64,000 bases of DNA from an uncultured Hungatella sp. (GTDB taxonomy: Bacteria > Bacillota > Clostridia > Lachnospirales > Lachnospiraceae): positions 1-64,000 of the forward strand of contig CATLBR010000010.1 of assembly GCA_949879795.1 (NCBI GenBank), given 5' to 3'. This document shows, one piece after another, positions 9,554 to 20,180 of the stretch (positions are counted from its first letter, which is position 1; every line of letters starts with the position of its first letter). Under the pieces are notes generated by a model, which worked only from the letters and a program-made list of their open reading frames with translations, did no database searches and was not told the origin of the DNA. Both the position numbers and the translations under genes were made by a program.

Positions 9554-10873
9554 TCAGCCTCCCACAAACATCCTCTCAACCTTCCCTTCCACCCGTCCGC
9601 CCAGCCCGTACACCACATGGCTGATCACATACTGGCCGTCATTGACAAAGATTTCGATAAGATTAGGGTCCACAAACACGTCCAGTTTATGGCGCTTAAG
9701 GCTTTCGGGAGTGCTTCCCACCAGACTGTACCCTTCCAGATCGGGAAACACCCGGCTTCTGTCCCCCTTCACAAATCCCTGTTCCACCCAGATCCTATAA
9801 CCTCCGATATCCAGGCTCTCCCCCTCATTCAGCTCCGTCTGGATTCGACAGGCACCTTTCCCGGCGATACACTCTCTGTCTTCGGTTTTCTCTCTGAAAT
9901 ACCCCTCCACCTCCGGGTGGACCCGGAAACAGATATGCCCCTGTTCCACCTCCACAACTCTGGGAAGGCACATCATTCCGATCCAGGGATTCCTGTCCTC
10001 CCCCTCTACAGCTTCGGCCATCCGCATCCAGGCGATCATAACCCGTCTGCCGTCCTGGTCTGTATTGGTCTGAGGCGCGTACAGATCCATGCCATAATCC
10101 ACATATTGAAACTTCTCAGAAAGCTTCAGGCCGCAGGTCTGCCTGTCAAACTCTGCCAGGGCGCAGACAGCATGGTGCTCATATCCCTTTCCCTCCTCAT
10201 TGATATACATGGGAGAACCCATAAACACCCGGTTCTCCCCCACCTTAAACAAATCCGGACACTCCAGGATTCTTCCGAACCAGTTACATCTCAGCTGATT
10301 TTTGTATTCCCAGTTCTCTCCGTCCCTGCTTTTGAAAAAAACCGCCCGGCCTGTCTGGCCCCTCCAGGTACTTCCCAGGAGCATATAGTATTCTCCCTGT
10401 TCCCGCCACACCTTGGGATCTCTCGTGTGAGTCGGGTCAGCCACCGCCTCATCTCGTATGACGGGAATAATCTGCCTTTTGTCTTTCCAGTTGTCGAAGT
10501 GAAACCCGTCTCCCGAGATCACCATGGCCTGGCTGGTCTCATAATGATCATGTTTCGCCCTGTGTATATCCTCCTCGTCCGTCTCCAGATACCGCACTGC
10601 CGAATAGTAGAGACACAGCTTTCCATCCTTTTCCAGGGCACTTCCCGAAAACACACCGTTCCTGTCGTATCCCTTGGTGGGAAACAGGGCGATTCCCAAG
10701 TGTTCCCAGTGTACCAGATCCCGGCTTACCCCATGTCCCCAGTGCATGGTCCCCCAGGAGGTCCCATAGGGGAAATACTGATAAAACAGATGGTATTTCC
10801 CCTCATAATAGATAAATCCGTTGGGATCATTGAGCCAGTTCCCCGGAGCTCTCAAATGCAGAACATCCTTCAT
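9554..10873 (-). CDS. glycoside hydrolase family 32 (sucrose/fructan hydrolase)
   Basis: NWLNDPNGFIYYEGKYHLFYQY, RDPKVW, ECPDLF motifs of GH32. Confidence 0.93.
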   Translation of the reverse strand: MKDVLHLRAPGNWLNDPNGFIYYEGKYHLFYQYFPYGTSWGTMHWGHGVSRDLVHWEHLGIALFPTKGYDRNGVFSGSALEKDGKLCLYYSAVRYLETDEEDIHRAKHDHYETSQAMVISGDGFHFDNWKDKRQIIPVIRDEAVADPTHTRDPKVWREQGEYYMLLGSTWRGQTGRAVFFKSRDGENWEYKNQLRCNWFGRILECPDLFKVGENRVFMGSPMYINEEGKGYEHHAVCALAEFDRQTCGLKLSEKFQYVDYGMDLYAPQTNTDQDGRRVMIAWMRMAEAVEGEDRNPWIGMMCLPRVVEVEQGHICFRVHPEVEGYFREKTEDRECIAGKGACRIQTELNEGESLDIGGYRIWVEQGFVKGDRSRVFPDLEGYSLVGSTPESLKRHKLDVFVDPNLIEIFVNDGQYVISHVVYGLGGRVEGKVERMFVGG

Positions 10874-11734
10874 TTACTTCACTGCTCCCGTGACCACGCC
10901 GTTGATGATCTGTTTCTGCAACGCGATATACAGAATTAAAATCGGAATCACACACAGCAGCAGCCCGGCCATGATCGTGCCGTAATCGGCAGAGTAAGTG
11001 CCGTAAAAACTGTAGGTAGACAAGGGCAGAGTCAAAAGCTTCTTGTCGGTCAGAACCAACGAAGGCAGCAGGAAATCATTCCAGAAAGCCAGGGCGTTTA
11101 AGATCACCATAGTCGAGATGATGGGCTTCAGCAGTGGAAACACGATCTGAAAAAACGTCTGGAAGTGGGTACACCCATCAATATAAGCCGCCTCCTCCAA
11201 AGCCATGGGAATATTTCCGTTGATAAAGCCGTGGAACATAAATACGGACATGGCCATGGAAAATCCCGTGTGCATAAAGATCAGAGTCGCTCTGTGGTTC
11301 AGCACATTCAGAGTTCCCCCGTAAATGCTCACAAGCGGAATCATAATGGCCTGAAAAGGAATAATCATAGATGCCACCATGAGAGCAAAGGTAATATTGG
11401 AGATCCAGTTCTTATGACGGACAATATAGTAGGCCAGCATGGCCGCCAGGATCGTCACCAGAACCGTGGCCGACACCGTCACAATGAGGGAATTTTTAAA
11501 CGCGTTCAAAAAATCCATCTGGACAAAGGCTTTCACAAAGTTGTCAAAAGACAGGCCCTTGATGGTAAAAAGCCATGAAAAGGGGCTCTTGATAATATCT
11601 CTTTTCTGCTTGAGAGAATTGATCACCACCATGACGAAGGGAAACATATAAGCAAGAAATACCACCACAAGACCGGCCATAGCCAGAGCATTGTTTACCT
11701 TTTTCTTCGTTCCTCCAACTGTTGTCTGTGCCAT
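10874..11734 (-). CDS. carbohydrate ABC transporter permease (MalG-like)
   Basis: EEAAYIDGCTHFQTFFQIVFPLLKP EAA loop, six hydrophobic segments. Confidence 0.92.
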   Translation of the reverse strand: MAQTTVGGTKKKVNNALAMAGLVVVFLAYMFPFVMVVINSLKQKRDIIKSPFSWLFTIKGLSFDNFVKAFVQMDFLNAFKNSLIVTVSATVLVTILAAMLAYYIVRHKNWISNITFALMVASMIIPFQAIMIPLVSIYGGTLNVLNHRATLIFMHTGFSMAMSVFMFHGFINGNIPMALEEAAYIDGCTHFQTFFQIVFPLLKPIISTMVILNALAFWNDFLLPSLVLTDKKLLTLPLSTYSFYGTYSADYGTIMAGLLLCVIPILILYIALQKQIINGVVTGAVK

Positions 11735-12606
11735 TACGCCTCAACCTCCTTTTTCTTTGTCAGATATACCTGAATGCCGCTGATACAGGCCGTGATCAGG
11801 AACAGCACCAGGGCCTCCGCCTGACCTGCCCCGAACTGACGGGACGTAAACGCCTTTTCATACACATGCATGGCTGCCATCTCCGTGGTTCCGTAAGGTG
11901 CCCCTGCCGTCAATGACAGGTTCACATCATAGACCATAAATGCCCGGGAAAGAGTGAGGAACAGGCAGATGGTCACAGAGGACATCATCAGGGGCATGAT
12001 GATATGCCTCATCTTCACCCAGCCGGAGGCGCCGTCAATGCTGGCCGCTTCCATAACATCCTCACTGAGCCCCATAAATCCGGCTACATAGATCAGGATC
12101 ATATATCCTGACAGCTGCCACACCGACACCATGACCAGGGCTGCGAAGGCTTTTGCCGGGTCTGAAAGCCAGGAAGCCTCAAACAGGCTCCAGCCTGTGG
12201 AATCTCCGATACTGACAAACACTCTGGAAAACACAAACTGCCAGATATATCCCAACACGATGCCGCCGATCAGGTTGGGCGTAAAAAAGCCTGCTCTGAA
12301 AAAGTTCTGGCCTTTCATTCCTCTCGTCAGAAGGTAGGCGATACCGAACGCCATCACATTGACGATCACCACCACGAAGATCACATATTTAAAGGTGAGA
12401 AGCAGGGAAGTCCAAAACTGTACATCTTTTATGACGGCTCCGAAATTCCGGAATCCTACAAAATTCTTCACCTGGGACACGCCGTTCCAGTCCGTCATGG
12501 TCAGGTACACACCATAAAGGAATGGAACGATCACCACTGCCAGAAAGCAGAACAGTCCGGGCAGCGCGAACATACAAAAATCTTTTCCGTTGCTTTGGGA
12601 TTTCAT
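11734..12606 (-). CDS. sugar ABC transporter permease (MalF-like)
   Basis: MEAASIDGASGWVKMRHIIMPLM EAA loop. Confidence 0.92.
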   Translation of the reverse strand: MKSQSNGKDFCMFALPGLFCFLAVVIVPFLYGVYLTMTDWNGVSQVKNFVGFRNFGAVIKDVQFWTSLLLTFKYVIFVVVIVNVMAFGIAYLLTRGMKGQNFFRAGFFTPNLIGGIVLGYIWQFVFSRVFVSIGDSTGWSLFEASWLSDPAKAFAALVMVSVWQLSGYMILIYVAGFMGLSEDVMEAASIDGASGWVKMRHIIMPLMMSSVTICLFLTLSRAFMVYDVNLSLTAGAPYGTTEMAAMHVYEKAFTSRQFGAGQAEALVLFLITACISGIQVYLTKKKEVEA

Positions 12607-12632
12607 GTGGTATCCTCCTGTTTTTTTATAGT

Positions 12633-14003
12633 CTATTTCTGATCATCCCAGTATTTCTGGATGGAGTCAATCAGTTCCTGCCTGTCGCTTCGCCCTGCCA
12701 GATATTTCTGCATGGCTGCTCCCAGCACGGACCAGTGATCATTGGGCACAATGGCCGAGGCGTTAAACGCCATGCCCTCATGGACTTTTTCATAGATATC
12801 ACGGCTCAGCGGATCAGCAGGCTCGTATGGATTATTCTGAAAAGGTGGAATCAGGTTACAGGTCTTTACCAGCATCTGCTGCCCGATCTCGCTGTAGACC
12901 ATCCAGTTTAAAAATTCCCTGGCCGCCGCCTGCTCTTTGTCCGAAGCCATCTGCCCGTCCAGCATCACCTGTTTGGACGGAGAGCCCTGGATCTGCCGGT
13001 TCACAAAATCTTCCGGATCATTGTTTAAAAAATAGGGGAGAAATCCGTACTCATCCTCATTTTTGGCTCCCGCTTCCGCCAGGTTGGGCCATGCCCAGTT
13101 TCCGTTGAACCAGAACGCCGTCTTTCCATCTGCCAGATCGATGGCCATCTCATCATAATCCGCTCCCAGAGGATCCTTGCGGGACACATTGTACTGCTTC
13201 AGCACGTCAAAGGCATCCAGAAATTCGCTGACCCTGTTGTAGGAAGCCATGTCCAGAGTCCCTGCCTTGATCTGGTCGATGACCTCCCTGGCCCCCTGGG
13301 AAGTTCCGTCGTAAGTTTCATAAATGTACTGAAGGTGATGAGCCCCCAAAGACCAGTCCTCCTTTGCCAGGGACAGAGGCCGCTCCATACCTGCCCCCAC
13401 CAGCCTGTCTAAAAAGGCGTGAAACTCTCCCAGAGTGGTAATGGACTGGGGATCAAAGGGCTCCCCAAGAGTCTCCTCGATGACAGCCTTGTTATAGATG
13501 ATCCCTCTGCCCTCAATACACAGAGGCAGGCTGTAAACTTTACCGTTCACCTCTGTCAGATACCCTCCAGCCTCCGCTGTCCAGGGCTCCTGACTCAGGT
13601 CAGCGCCCTTTTCCTCCGCCAGAGCGATCACATCCGTGGTGTCCAGAATGGACATGGTAGGCGGATTGCCGGAATTGTACAGGCTTACAATCCTGGTATA
13701 GGGCGAATCGTCTGTAACAGGCATGACGTCGATGTGAACCCCGGACTTCTTCTCATACTCTGCCCCCATCTTCTCCAGTGCCACCTGAATCTCCGCCTTG
13801 GAATTTAAGAGCGTGATCTTGGTTCCCTTCAGAGACGGATCGTATTGGAACGTGTCCACGGAAGTATCGATCGGTTCCTCCACGACCTGCTCGTTGGGAT
13901 CGTCCGGGTCGCTGGCGAAGCCGAACCTGCATCCCGCAAGCCCTGCTGACATAAGCGCCAGAGAGAGTCCCAGAAAAATACATGATACTGTTTTCCTTTT
14001 CAT
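12633..14003 (-). CDS. extracellular sugar-binding lipoprotein (ABC substrate-binding protein)
   Basis: Lipobox SAGLAGCRFG; SBP family 1 pattern. Confidence 0.9.
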   Translation of the reverse strand: MKRKTVSCIFLGLSLALMSAGLAGCRFGFASDPDDPNEQVVEEPIDTSVDTFQYDPSLKGTKITLLNSKAEIQVALEKMGAEYEKKSGVHIDVMPVTDDSPYTRIVSLYNSGNPPTMSILDTTDVIALAEEKGADLSQEPWTAEAGGYLTEVNGKVYSLPLCIEGRGIIYNKAVIEETLGEPFDPQSITTLGEFHAFLDRLVGAGMERPLSLAKEDWSLGAHHLQYIYETYDGTSQGAREVIDQIKAGTLDMASYNRVSEFLDAFDVLKQYNVSRKDPLGADYDEMAIDLADGKTAFWFNGNWAWPNLAEAGAKNEDEYGFLPYFLNNDPEDFVNRQIQGSPSKQVMLDGQMASDKEQAAAREFLNWMVYSEIGQQMLVKTCNLIPPFQNNPYEPADPLSRDIYEKVHEGMAFNASAIVPNDHWSVLGAAMQKYLAGRSDRQELIDSIQKYWDDQK

Positions 14004-14097
14004 TGCTCATACCTCCTGTTTGTTTTTGTCCCGCAGCCGGGTCCTTCTCAGATCCTGGCTGTCCCGGGTGTGCTTACATAGGTTCCCTCTTTTTACT

Positions 14098-14131
14098 TAA
14101 CCAGTTACATAACTAGTTAAGTAACCGGTTA
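14098..14131. promoter_or_regulatory. three tandem decamer palindromes, candidate LacI-family operators
   Basis: TAACCAGTTA (14098-14107), TAACTAGTTA (14110-14119), TAACCGGTTA (14122-14131); exact 12-bp period upstream of the SBP gene. Confidence 0.7.
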
Positions 14132-14363
14132 CTTTATGATTATAGTACCACATCATCCCCGTTTCGTCAACCATATTTCTTCCGTTTTCATGGGTTTTAT
14201 CCTGTTTCCTGAACCCTCGGGAACCAATGTCGCGATATTGTGTCACTTAGTTAAACGGATTTCGTTTTTGCCATCCGCAAATATCTAATCTGGATAAACC
14301 GGAACTTTAATTTCGTCATATCGCTATATTGTTAAGTGAGCAAAGTCAGATTTAGTCGTAAGC

Positions 14364-14519
14364 CAGCAAGGGGAGGGAGGGTGCCATCCGGGTTCAGATA
14401 TGCCAAACATTCCGATGAGCCCTTAAAGCGGAAAACACTCGGGGTGAGGCCCTCCTGTTTTCCTGGTCTCATCTCCATGGCATAAATTCACCCGGCCGGC
14501 ACCCTCCCTCCCCTTGCTG
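14364..14519 (-). repeat. hairpin module A2a
   Basis: cagcaaggggagggagggtgcc ... ggcaccctccctccccttgctg. Confidence 0.85.
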
Positions 14520-14935
14520 GCAAAAGCTTAAATTCGCTGGCTGAGATTCGCTCACTTAAAGCGCTTCCGATATAGGTCGCTGTTTCAACTTTCTGTCGGT
14601 CAATGACGGTGTTGCCCGCTATATTTTTGTCATATCAAAAGATCGCGTTTATGGTGTTGGCAGGTATTCACACGACATTTTTAACCCAAAACACTTATTC
14701 GTTCGGCGCGCTAATCCTCAAAAAGCCAGAGAAACCGGGAGGTTCCAAAACTTCATAGCAGCCTGATTAGGTTGAGTCAGGCAGTATTCGCGCGTAAGCG
14801 TATCAAAACCCGAATACGCCAATTCGCGGAAGACCCCGCGCCCTGATATGGTCTTCGATTCTACAGGGAGCGATTCCCTAACCAGTCCGGAATAACATCT
14901 GGCCAGCTATATTCAGGCCAGCGAATCCTGATTTT

Positions 14936-15087
14936 GCCCGAGAGAAAGGGTCTCCGGTCCAGGCGAATTTACGCTATGGAGATGAGACCAGGAAAACAGG
15001 AGGGCTGATACCCGACTGTTTTCTGTTTTGGGCTCATCGGAATGCTTGGCGTATCTGAGCCTGGACCGGAGACCCTTTCTCTCGGGC
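14936..15087 (+). repeat. hairpin module A2b
   Basis: gcccgagagaaagggtctccgg ... ccggagaccctttctctcgggc. Confidence 0.85.
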
Positions 15088-15193
15088 CCAACATCAGCAT
15101 CGCGGTCACTTAAGCGGATAACTCTTGTATCACTGTGGTGTTTCTGATATACTTGTGAAAAGGCATTTTTGTAAACAAAGAGAGGTTTTACCC

Positions 15194-16225
15194 ATGGCGC
15201 CCAAAAAAAACGTAACATTCAGCGATATCGCGAAATATACCAATTTCTCCAAAACCACGATTTCCCGGTATTTTAACAACCCTGACTCCCTCACGTTGGA
15301 AAACCAGCAGATCATCGCCGACGCTCTGAAAGAATTGAACTATAAAGAAAATAAGGTGGCCCGGATCCTGGCCAACGGAAAAACAGAATTTGTAGGCATC
15401 ATCATCCCGGACCTGTACCACCATTACTATTCCGAGATGCTGAGCCGGATTTTGTCTACCTATGAAACCTTCGGCTATAAATTCCTTGTATTCGTAGGCG
15501 ATAAAAGTGAGGAGACGGAACGGCGCTATATTCAGGAGCTTCTGTCTTACAAAATTGAAGGCATGATTATCTTGAGTCACACCATCCCTTCGGAAGAACT
15601 GGCCCGGCTCCCCATTCCGATTGTGACCATTGAGAGGGAAGACCAGTATATTTCCAGCGTCAACACGGACAATTACATGGGCGGATACCAGGCCACAGGC
15701 CTTTTGGCCCGGCATCACTGCGATATTTTGATCCACATCAATTCCCCTACACCGGAAACCGTCCCGGCCTATGGACGTCTCAAAGGATTTTCTGATTTCT
15801 GCCGGGAATTTCATCTGAAACATGAGGTTATCCTGAAAGATTTCGGCCATTCCTATGAAGTCGCTCAGTCCCAGCTCGTCACGGTCTTAGAACACATTGA
15901 CGCCGCTTACTCTGGTCAGAAAAAAGGGATCTTTGTCTCCAACGACACCCATGCCAATGTGCTGCTTAATCTTCTGGTTCGCAGATTCGGACATTTGCCT
16001 GACGACTACCTGATCGTGGGTTTTGACAATTCCCCCATATCCAGAGAAGCCATCCTCCCCATCAGCACTGTGGGCCAGCAGATCGACAAGCTTGCCTACG
16101 AGGCCACGGCTCTCCTTGTGGAACAGATGAATGAAAGAAAGAAAAGGAGACCCGTTCCCCTGGAGCATCCGGTTCACAAGGTCATAACTCCGGTGCTGTT
16201 TCGCAGGGAGACCACGGAAAAATGA
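15194..16225 (+). CDS. LacI family transcriptional regulator
   Basis: VTFSDIAKYTNFSKTTISRYFNNPDSLTLENQQIIADALKEL HTH; start set at MAPKKN. Confidence 0.92.
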   Translation: MAPKKNVTFSDIAKYTNFSKTTISRYFNNPDSLTLENQQIIADALKELNYKENKVARILANGKTEFVGIIIPDLYHHYYSEMLSRILSTYETFGYKFLVFVGDKSEETERRYIQELLSYKIEGMIILSHTIPSEELARLPIPIVTIEREDQYISSVNTDNYMGGYQATGLLARHHCDILIHINSPTPETVPAYGRLKGFSDFCREFHLKHEVILKDFGHSYEVAQSQLVTVLEHIDAAYSGQKKGIFVSNDTHANVLLNLLVRRFGHLPDDYLIVGFDNSPISREAILPISTVGQQIDKLAYEATALLVEQMNERKKRRPVPLEHPVHKVITPVLFRRETTEK

Positions 16226-16229
16226 CAAG

Positions 16230-17561
16230 TCAATACCCATACCTCCCCCTGTACCTGAAAAACATTCCCGCTGACAGGCAGAGGGCCATCAGCTCCGCCG
16301 CCGGTGTGGCCAGCCAGATCCCGGTGACTCCCAAAACCACCGGCAGGACGATCATGGTGATGAGCATAAACACAAAGGACCTGGAAAACGCCAGGACAGC
16401 CGAGACCATCCCATTAGACAGAGCCGTAAACATGCCGCTGGCATAGATGTTAAAGCCGATGAAAATCAGGGCTAAAGTACAGATCCGGTTGCCCGTCACC
16501 GCCAGCTCATAGACCGGGTGGTCCGGCCTGGCAAAGACCGATACCAGAGGCTCCGTAAATAGAAAGCTGGCCGCCGCTGTGGCCAGAGAGATGACTGAGA
16601 TGACCTTCATGCTGATCACGGTCATTTTCTTCAGCTTCTCCCGGTTCTGCTCTCCATAATAAAAGCTGATCATAGGCGCGACCCCATAGGAATACCCGGT
16701 ATACAGGGAACTGGCGAACATGAGCACATACATGATGATGGTGACAGCGGCAACCCCGTCCTCCCCCACATATCTCAGCATGGTCCAGTTGAACATCATG
16801 GTGATGATCCCGGTGACAAGGGCCGTGGCCATCTCCGAGCACCCGTTTGCTGCCGCGTTCACAAGGACCTTCCACCGAAAGACCGGTTTCTTAAAATGGA
16901 GAAGGCCTGTCCTTTTTCCAAACACAAACAATCCCACAACCGCTGTCACCGAGTATCCCAGACCCGTGGCTATGGCCGCTCCGCCGATCCCCATGGAACA
17001 CACAGAGATGAGTACATAGTCCAGAACCATGTTCAGAACTCCGCCTGTGACGGAACAGATGAGAGACAGGGCGGCCTTCTCGCTGGCGATCATGTAGAGA
17101 GTAAAATTGTTCATCAGCAAAATGGGAACCGTGAACACCAAATAGCGGCTGAGATATTCCACGCAGTACTCTGTCACCTGTTCTGACAGATCCATACCTC
17201 GAAAAATCGGCTCCATGATCCCATACCCCAGGCCCCACATCACAAGGCCTGCTGCCACGTTGACCAGAATCAGGGCCGTGAAATCCTCCTTTGCCTCCTC
17301 CTGCTTCTGCTCCCCCATTTTTTTCATGATCACCGCGCTGCCTCCTGTGGCAAGCATGGTGGAGATGGCAGTGACCAGCTGAATCACCGGCGCTGTCAGG
17401 TTGATGGCCGACAATGCCTCGGTTCCGATGAGATTGGATACAAACAGGCCGTCCACCATGGTATAGAAGGACATGAACACGGTCATGGCGATGGTGGGAA
17501 TGGCAAAGGCCAGGATATTTCTTAACGTTACCGGTTTTTCATAGACGTGTTGATTTTCCAT
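16230..17561 (-). CDS. MATE family efflux transporter
   Basis: NILAFAIPTIAMTVFMSFYTMVDGLFVSNLIGTEALSAINL; multiple TM segments; start set at MENQHVYEKP. Confidence 0.92.
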   Translation of the reverse strand: MENQHVYEKPVTLRNILAFAIPTIAMTVFMSFYTMVDGLFVSNLIGTEALSAINLTAPVIQLVTAISTMLATGGSAVIMKKMGEQKQEEAKEDFTALILVNVAAGLVMWGLGYGIMEPIFRGMDLSEQVTEYCVEYLSRYLVFTVPILLMNNFTLYMIASEKAALSLICSVTGGVLNMVLDYVLISVCSMGIGGAAIATGLGYSVTAVVGLFVFGKRTGLLHFKKPVFRWKVLVNAAANGCSEMATALVTGIITMMFNWTMLRYVGEDGVAAVTIIMYVLMFASSLYTGYSYGVAPMISFYYGEQNREKLKKMTVISMKVISVISLATAAASFLFTEPLVSVFARPDHPVYELAVTGNRICTLALIFIGFNIYASGMFTALSNGMVSAVLAFSRSFVFMLITMIVLPVVLGVTGIWLATPAAELMALCLSAGMFFRYRGRYGY

Positions 17562-17611
17562 AAAAATTTTCTCCTCTCGACTTGTATTTGGTTCCTGTAT
17601 ATCGTATGATA

Positions 17612-17634
17612 GACCATACAGTAACTGTACGGTC
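17612..17634. promoter_or_regulatory. candidate MerR-type operator dyad between MATE and MerR genes
   Basis: GACCATACAGTAACTGTACGGTC near-perfect 23-bp palindrome in the divergent intergenic region. Confidence 0.65.
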
Positions 17635-17666
17635 AAGAGGAAAATTTTTATGGCGGAGAGATGGGA

Positions 17667-18494
17667 ATGGATGATAAAAACAGATTGCTGACCATTGGTC
17701 AGTTCGCGGCCCTTCATGGGATCAATAAGAAGACTCTGATGTGGTATGATGAGATCGGGTTGTTTCGGCCGGCTGCTGTAAACCCGGTTAACGGATACCG
17801 GTGTTATAACTATCACCAGAGCGCCCTTCTGGAGACGATTCTGCTTCTGCGGGAGCTGAATGTGTCGATTGATGAGATACAGAATTTTATGAAAAATCGT
17901 TCCGCAGAGAGTATGCGCAAGCTGCTGGATGAGAAGATCCAGAAACTGGATCTGGAGATGGAATATCTGCGGGCAGTGAGAAAGACTCTGGGCAACTACC
18001 GGCAGAACATGGATACGCTGCTGAATATGGATCTGTCGGAAATCACCTTAGTTGAGAAGGAAGAGCGGTGCCTGGTGACGGTGGACATTGACCGTTACAC
18101 TTCTTACGACAAGCAGGTGGAAATGATCACGGCGGAAACCAGAAAGCGCCAGCTCCGCCGTCTCCACGACGCCTCCTACGGAACCATGATCCCGGTGGAA
18201 AACCTGGAGCGGGGGGATTATGACAGCTACTCCAGGCTATTTATCGAGATCCCCTTTCCCACAGCGAAAACCGGGCTTCATGTACAGCCGAAAGGGGCTT
18301 ATGTGAGGGCGTTTTTCAGAGGGGACTGGAAGAAACTGCCTTCCAGGTACGAGGAAATTTTTGATTATGTGAAAAAGCATGGTCTCCGTCTGTCCGGGTA
18401 TTCCTATGAAATGATCATCAACGAAAACGTGACGGACCGCATGGAAGACTATATCGTGCAGATCGAGATTCCCGCAGGCGCAGACCAAATATGA
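17667..18494 (+). CDS. MerR family transcriptional regulator with effector-binding-like C-terminus
   Basis: LTIGQFAALHGINKKTLMWYDEIGLFRPAAVNPVNGYRCYNYHQ. Confidence 0.9.
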   Translation: MDDKNRLLTIGQFAALHGINKKTLMWYDEIGLFRPAAVNPVNGYRCYNYHQSALLETILLLRELNVSIDEIQNFMKNRSAESMRKLLDEKIQKLDLEMEYLRAVRKTLGNYRQNMDTLLNMDLSEITLVEKEERCLVTVDIDRYTSYDKQVEMITAETRKRQLRRLHDASYGTMIPVENLERGDYDSYSRLFIEIPFPTAKTGLHVQPKGAYVRAFFRGDWKKLPSRYEEIFDYVKKHGLRLSGYSYEMIINENVTDRMEDYIVQIEIPAGADQI

Positions 18495-18499
18495 TCTCC

Positions 18500-20159
18500 A
18501 TGAATTAATATAATCCTCCAGCCCAAAGGCCCTGGCCTCCTCAAACCGTCCCTGCTCTCTGTAAAGGTCGCAGAGCCGCTGGCAGCTGAAGGCCAGATTC
18601 TCCGTCTCCTTTTGACCGGCTTCCTCATCATAGAGCCGGCGGTCGGTCAGAAGTTCCATCAGATAGCACTTCTCAGCCAGATCTTTTTGCCCCTGTCTCT
18701 CATAAACACGGCCCAGAAGGTCGCAGCTGTAGGAGAACTCCCTCCTGACTTCCCGGCTCTGTGGCTTTTAACACAGCTTAGCCCCCACAGACTGGGCTCT
18801 CTGGAAAAATCCCCTGGCTTTATCCAGTTGTTTTTCCTTCTCATATTCTTTTCCCAGGGCAACACTCATGGCCATCAGATCCTTCTCCACATCCTCCGGC
18901 GGAACCGGGTTTTTCTCGTCCTGGGAATCCTGTTTTTCCATCTCTGTCCGGTATATCCTCTTGATCTCCTCTAAGGTCTCCCGGAAGGTGAAAAAGCTCA
19001 TGTCCATGTTTTTCAGATGCTCTCGGATCTTCTCCTGTGTCACACCCTGTTTTCTGGGTGATTCCCGCCAGTCTATGAGGACTCCTGTCTCCTGGCTAAG
19101 CTGGCGACAGATCCGGGAGGCTTCCCAAAAACATTGGTTGGCGTCTTTCTCCTTGCCCATATCCAGGTAGGAGTCCCCCAGTTTTCCCCTGCCCAGGGCC
19201 AGATTCCTTCGTTCCCCAACCGCTCCTCCCTCCCGCGCCTTTGCCTTTTCACACAGATCCTGGTCTATTTTCACGGCTTCCTGGTAATACTCAATGGCCT
19301 CATCCCATTTCCCCTGGGCTTTTCGCAGATCTCCCATCCGGTCCAGGCTCAGAGACAGGCCCCAGGGATTTTCCCAGTCTTTTCTTGACTCTGTCAGGCC
19401 TTTTAAATAATACCATTCCGCCTTTAGCATCTGCCCCTGTGCCATGGCCACATCCCCCAGGCTGCTCCAGGCCAATGCCGCAGTGTCAGACAGCTCTGGA
19501 AATCGATCCTGAAATTCCCGGTCCTGGCCCATCATTTTTTCATAGTATTCCTCCGCCTCAGAGGGCCTGCCGGTTTCCAGGCAGAAATTTCCCATATTGT
19601 GGTATCCTATTGTCATCACAAGCTGGGTGATCTCCTGTCTGGGAGCGTTTCTTTTCAGCTTCTTGCCCCCCTTGAGAAGCCGCAGATAATGTTCTTTGGC
19701 CTCCTCCCAATTTCCCTGGGCCATGCTGATATCCCCCAGCTGTCCATAAGTCAGCAGATTTCGGACCTGGGCCCTGGTGGCCTCCTCCGCCATCTTCTTA
19801 AAACTTTTGATCTGGGCAAGCTGCTCCATGCCCGTTTCCCTGGCCAGAGGGAGCACCGGGATGTGGCGCTCCATGACAAAGGGAAATTCCACATCAAAGG
19901 CTCTGTTTTTCTCACAGAGAAAACGCTTTGTCACCGGGATGACAAAAAGCCGCATCTGGGCCAGCCCCGCCGTCAGCTCCTCCCTGTCATACTCTGCCAG
20001 AGGATCCCCGTCATGGTAAACCGCGCAGTTCTCCAATTCCAGGATCTCATCCTCTATCTCCTGGAGAAATTGTCTGCAGTCCTCTGGATGTCCGGTGACA
20101 TAGACTTTTGGCTTTCCCTGAGGCTGGGTGGTCCCTCTGGTCTTATACTCAAACTTCAT
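18500..20159 (-). pseudogene. TIR-like domain + tetratricopeptide repeat protein, interrupted and 3'-truncated
   Basis: N-term KVYVTGHPEDC...VYHDGDPLAEYDREELTAGLAQMRLFVIPVTKRFL; TPR helices; in-frame TAA at 18768-18770 followed by further TPR-like sequence in the same frame (DLLGRVYERQGQKDLAEKCYLMELLTDRRLYDEEAGQ...). Confidence 0.65.
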
Positions 20160-20180
20160 AGGTCCCCTCCCTGGAATATT

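Larger units (their letters stand above)
14310..15118. repeat. composite repeat element A2 (direct copy of A1)
   Basis: Same orientation and order as A1; hairpins 14364-14519 and 14936-15087; shared internal blocks such as GGTCAATGACGGTGTTGCCCGCTATATTTTTGTCATATCAAAAGA. Confidence 0.8.

Noticed and set aside
9617-10939. Long plus-strand ORF (440 aa) opposite GH32
   Set aside because: Antisense to a well-supported GH32/permease coding region; composition reflects codon bias of the real gene.
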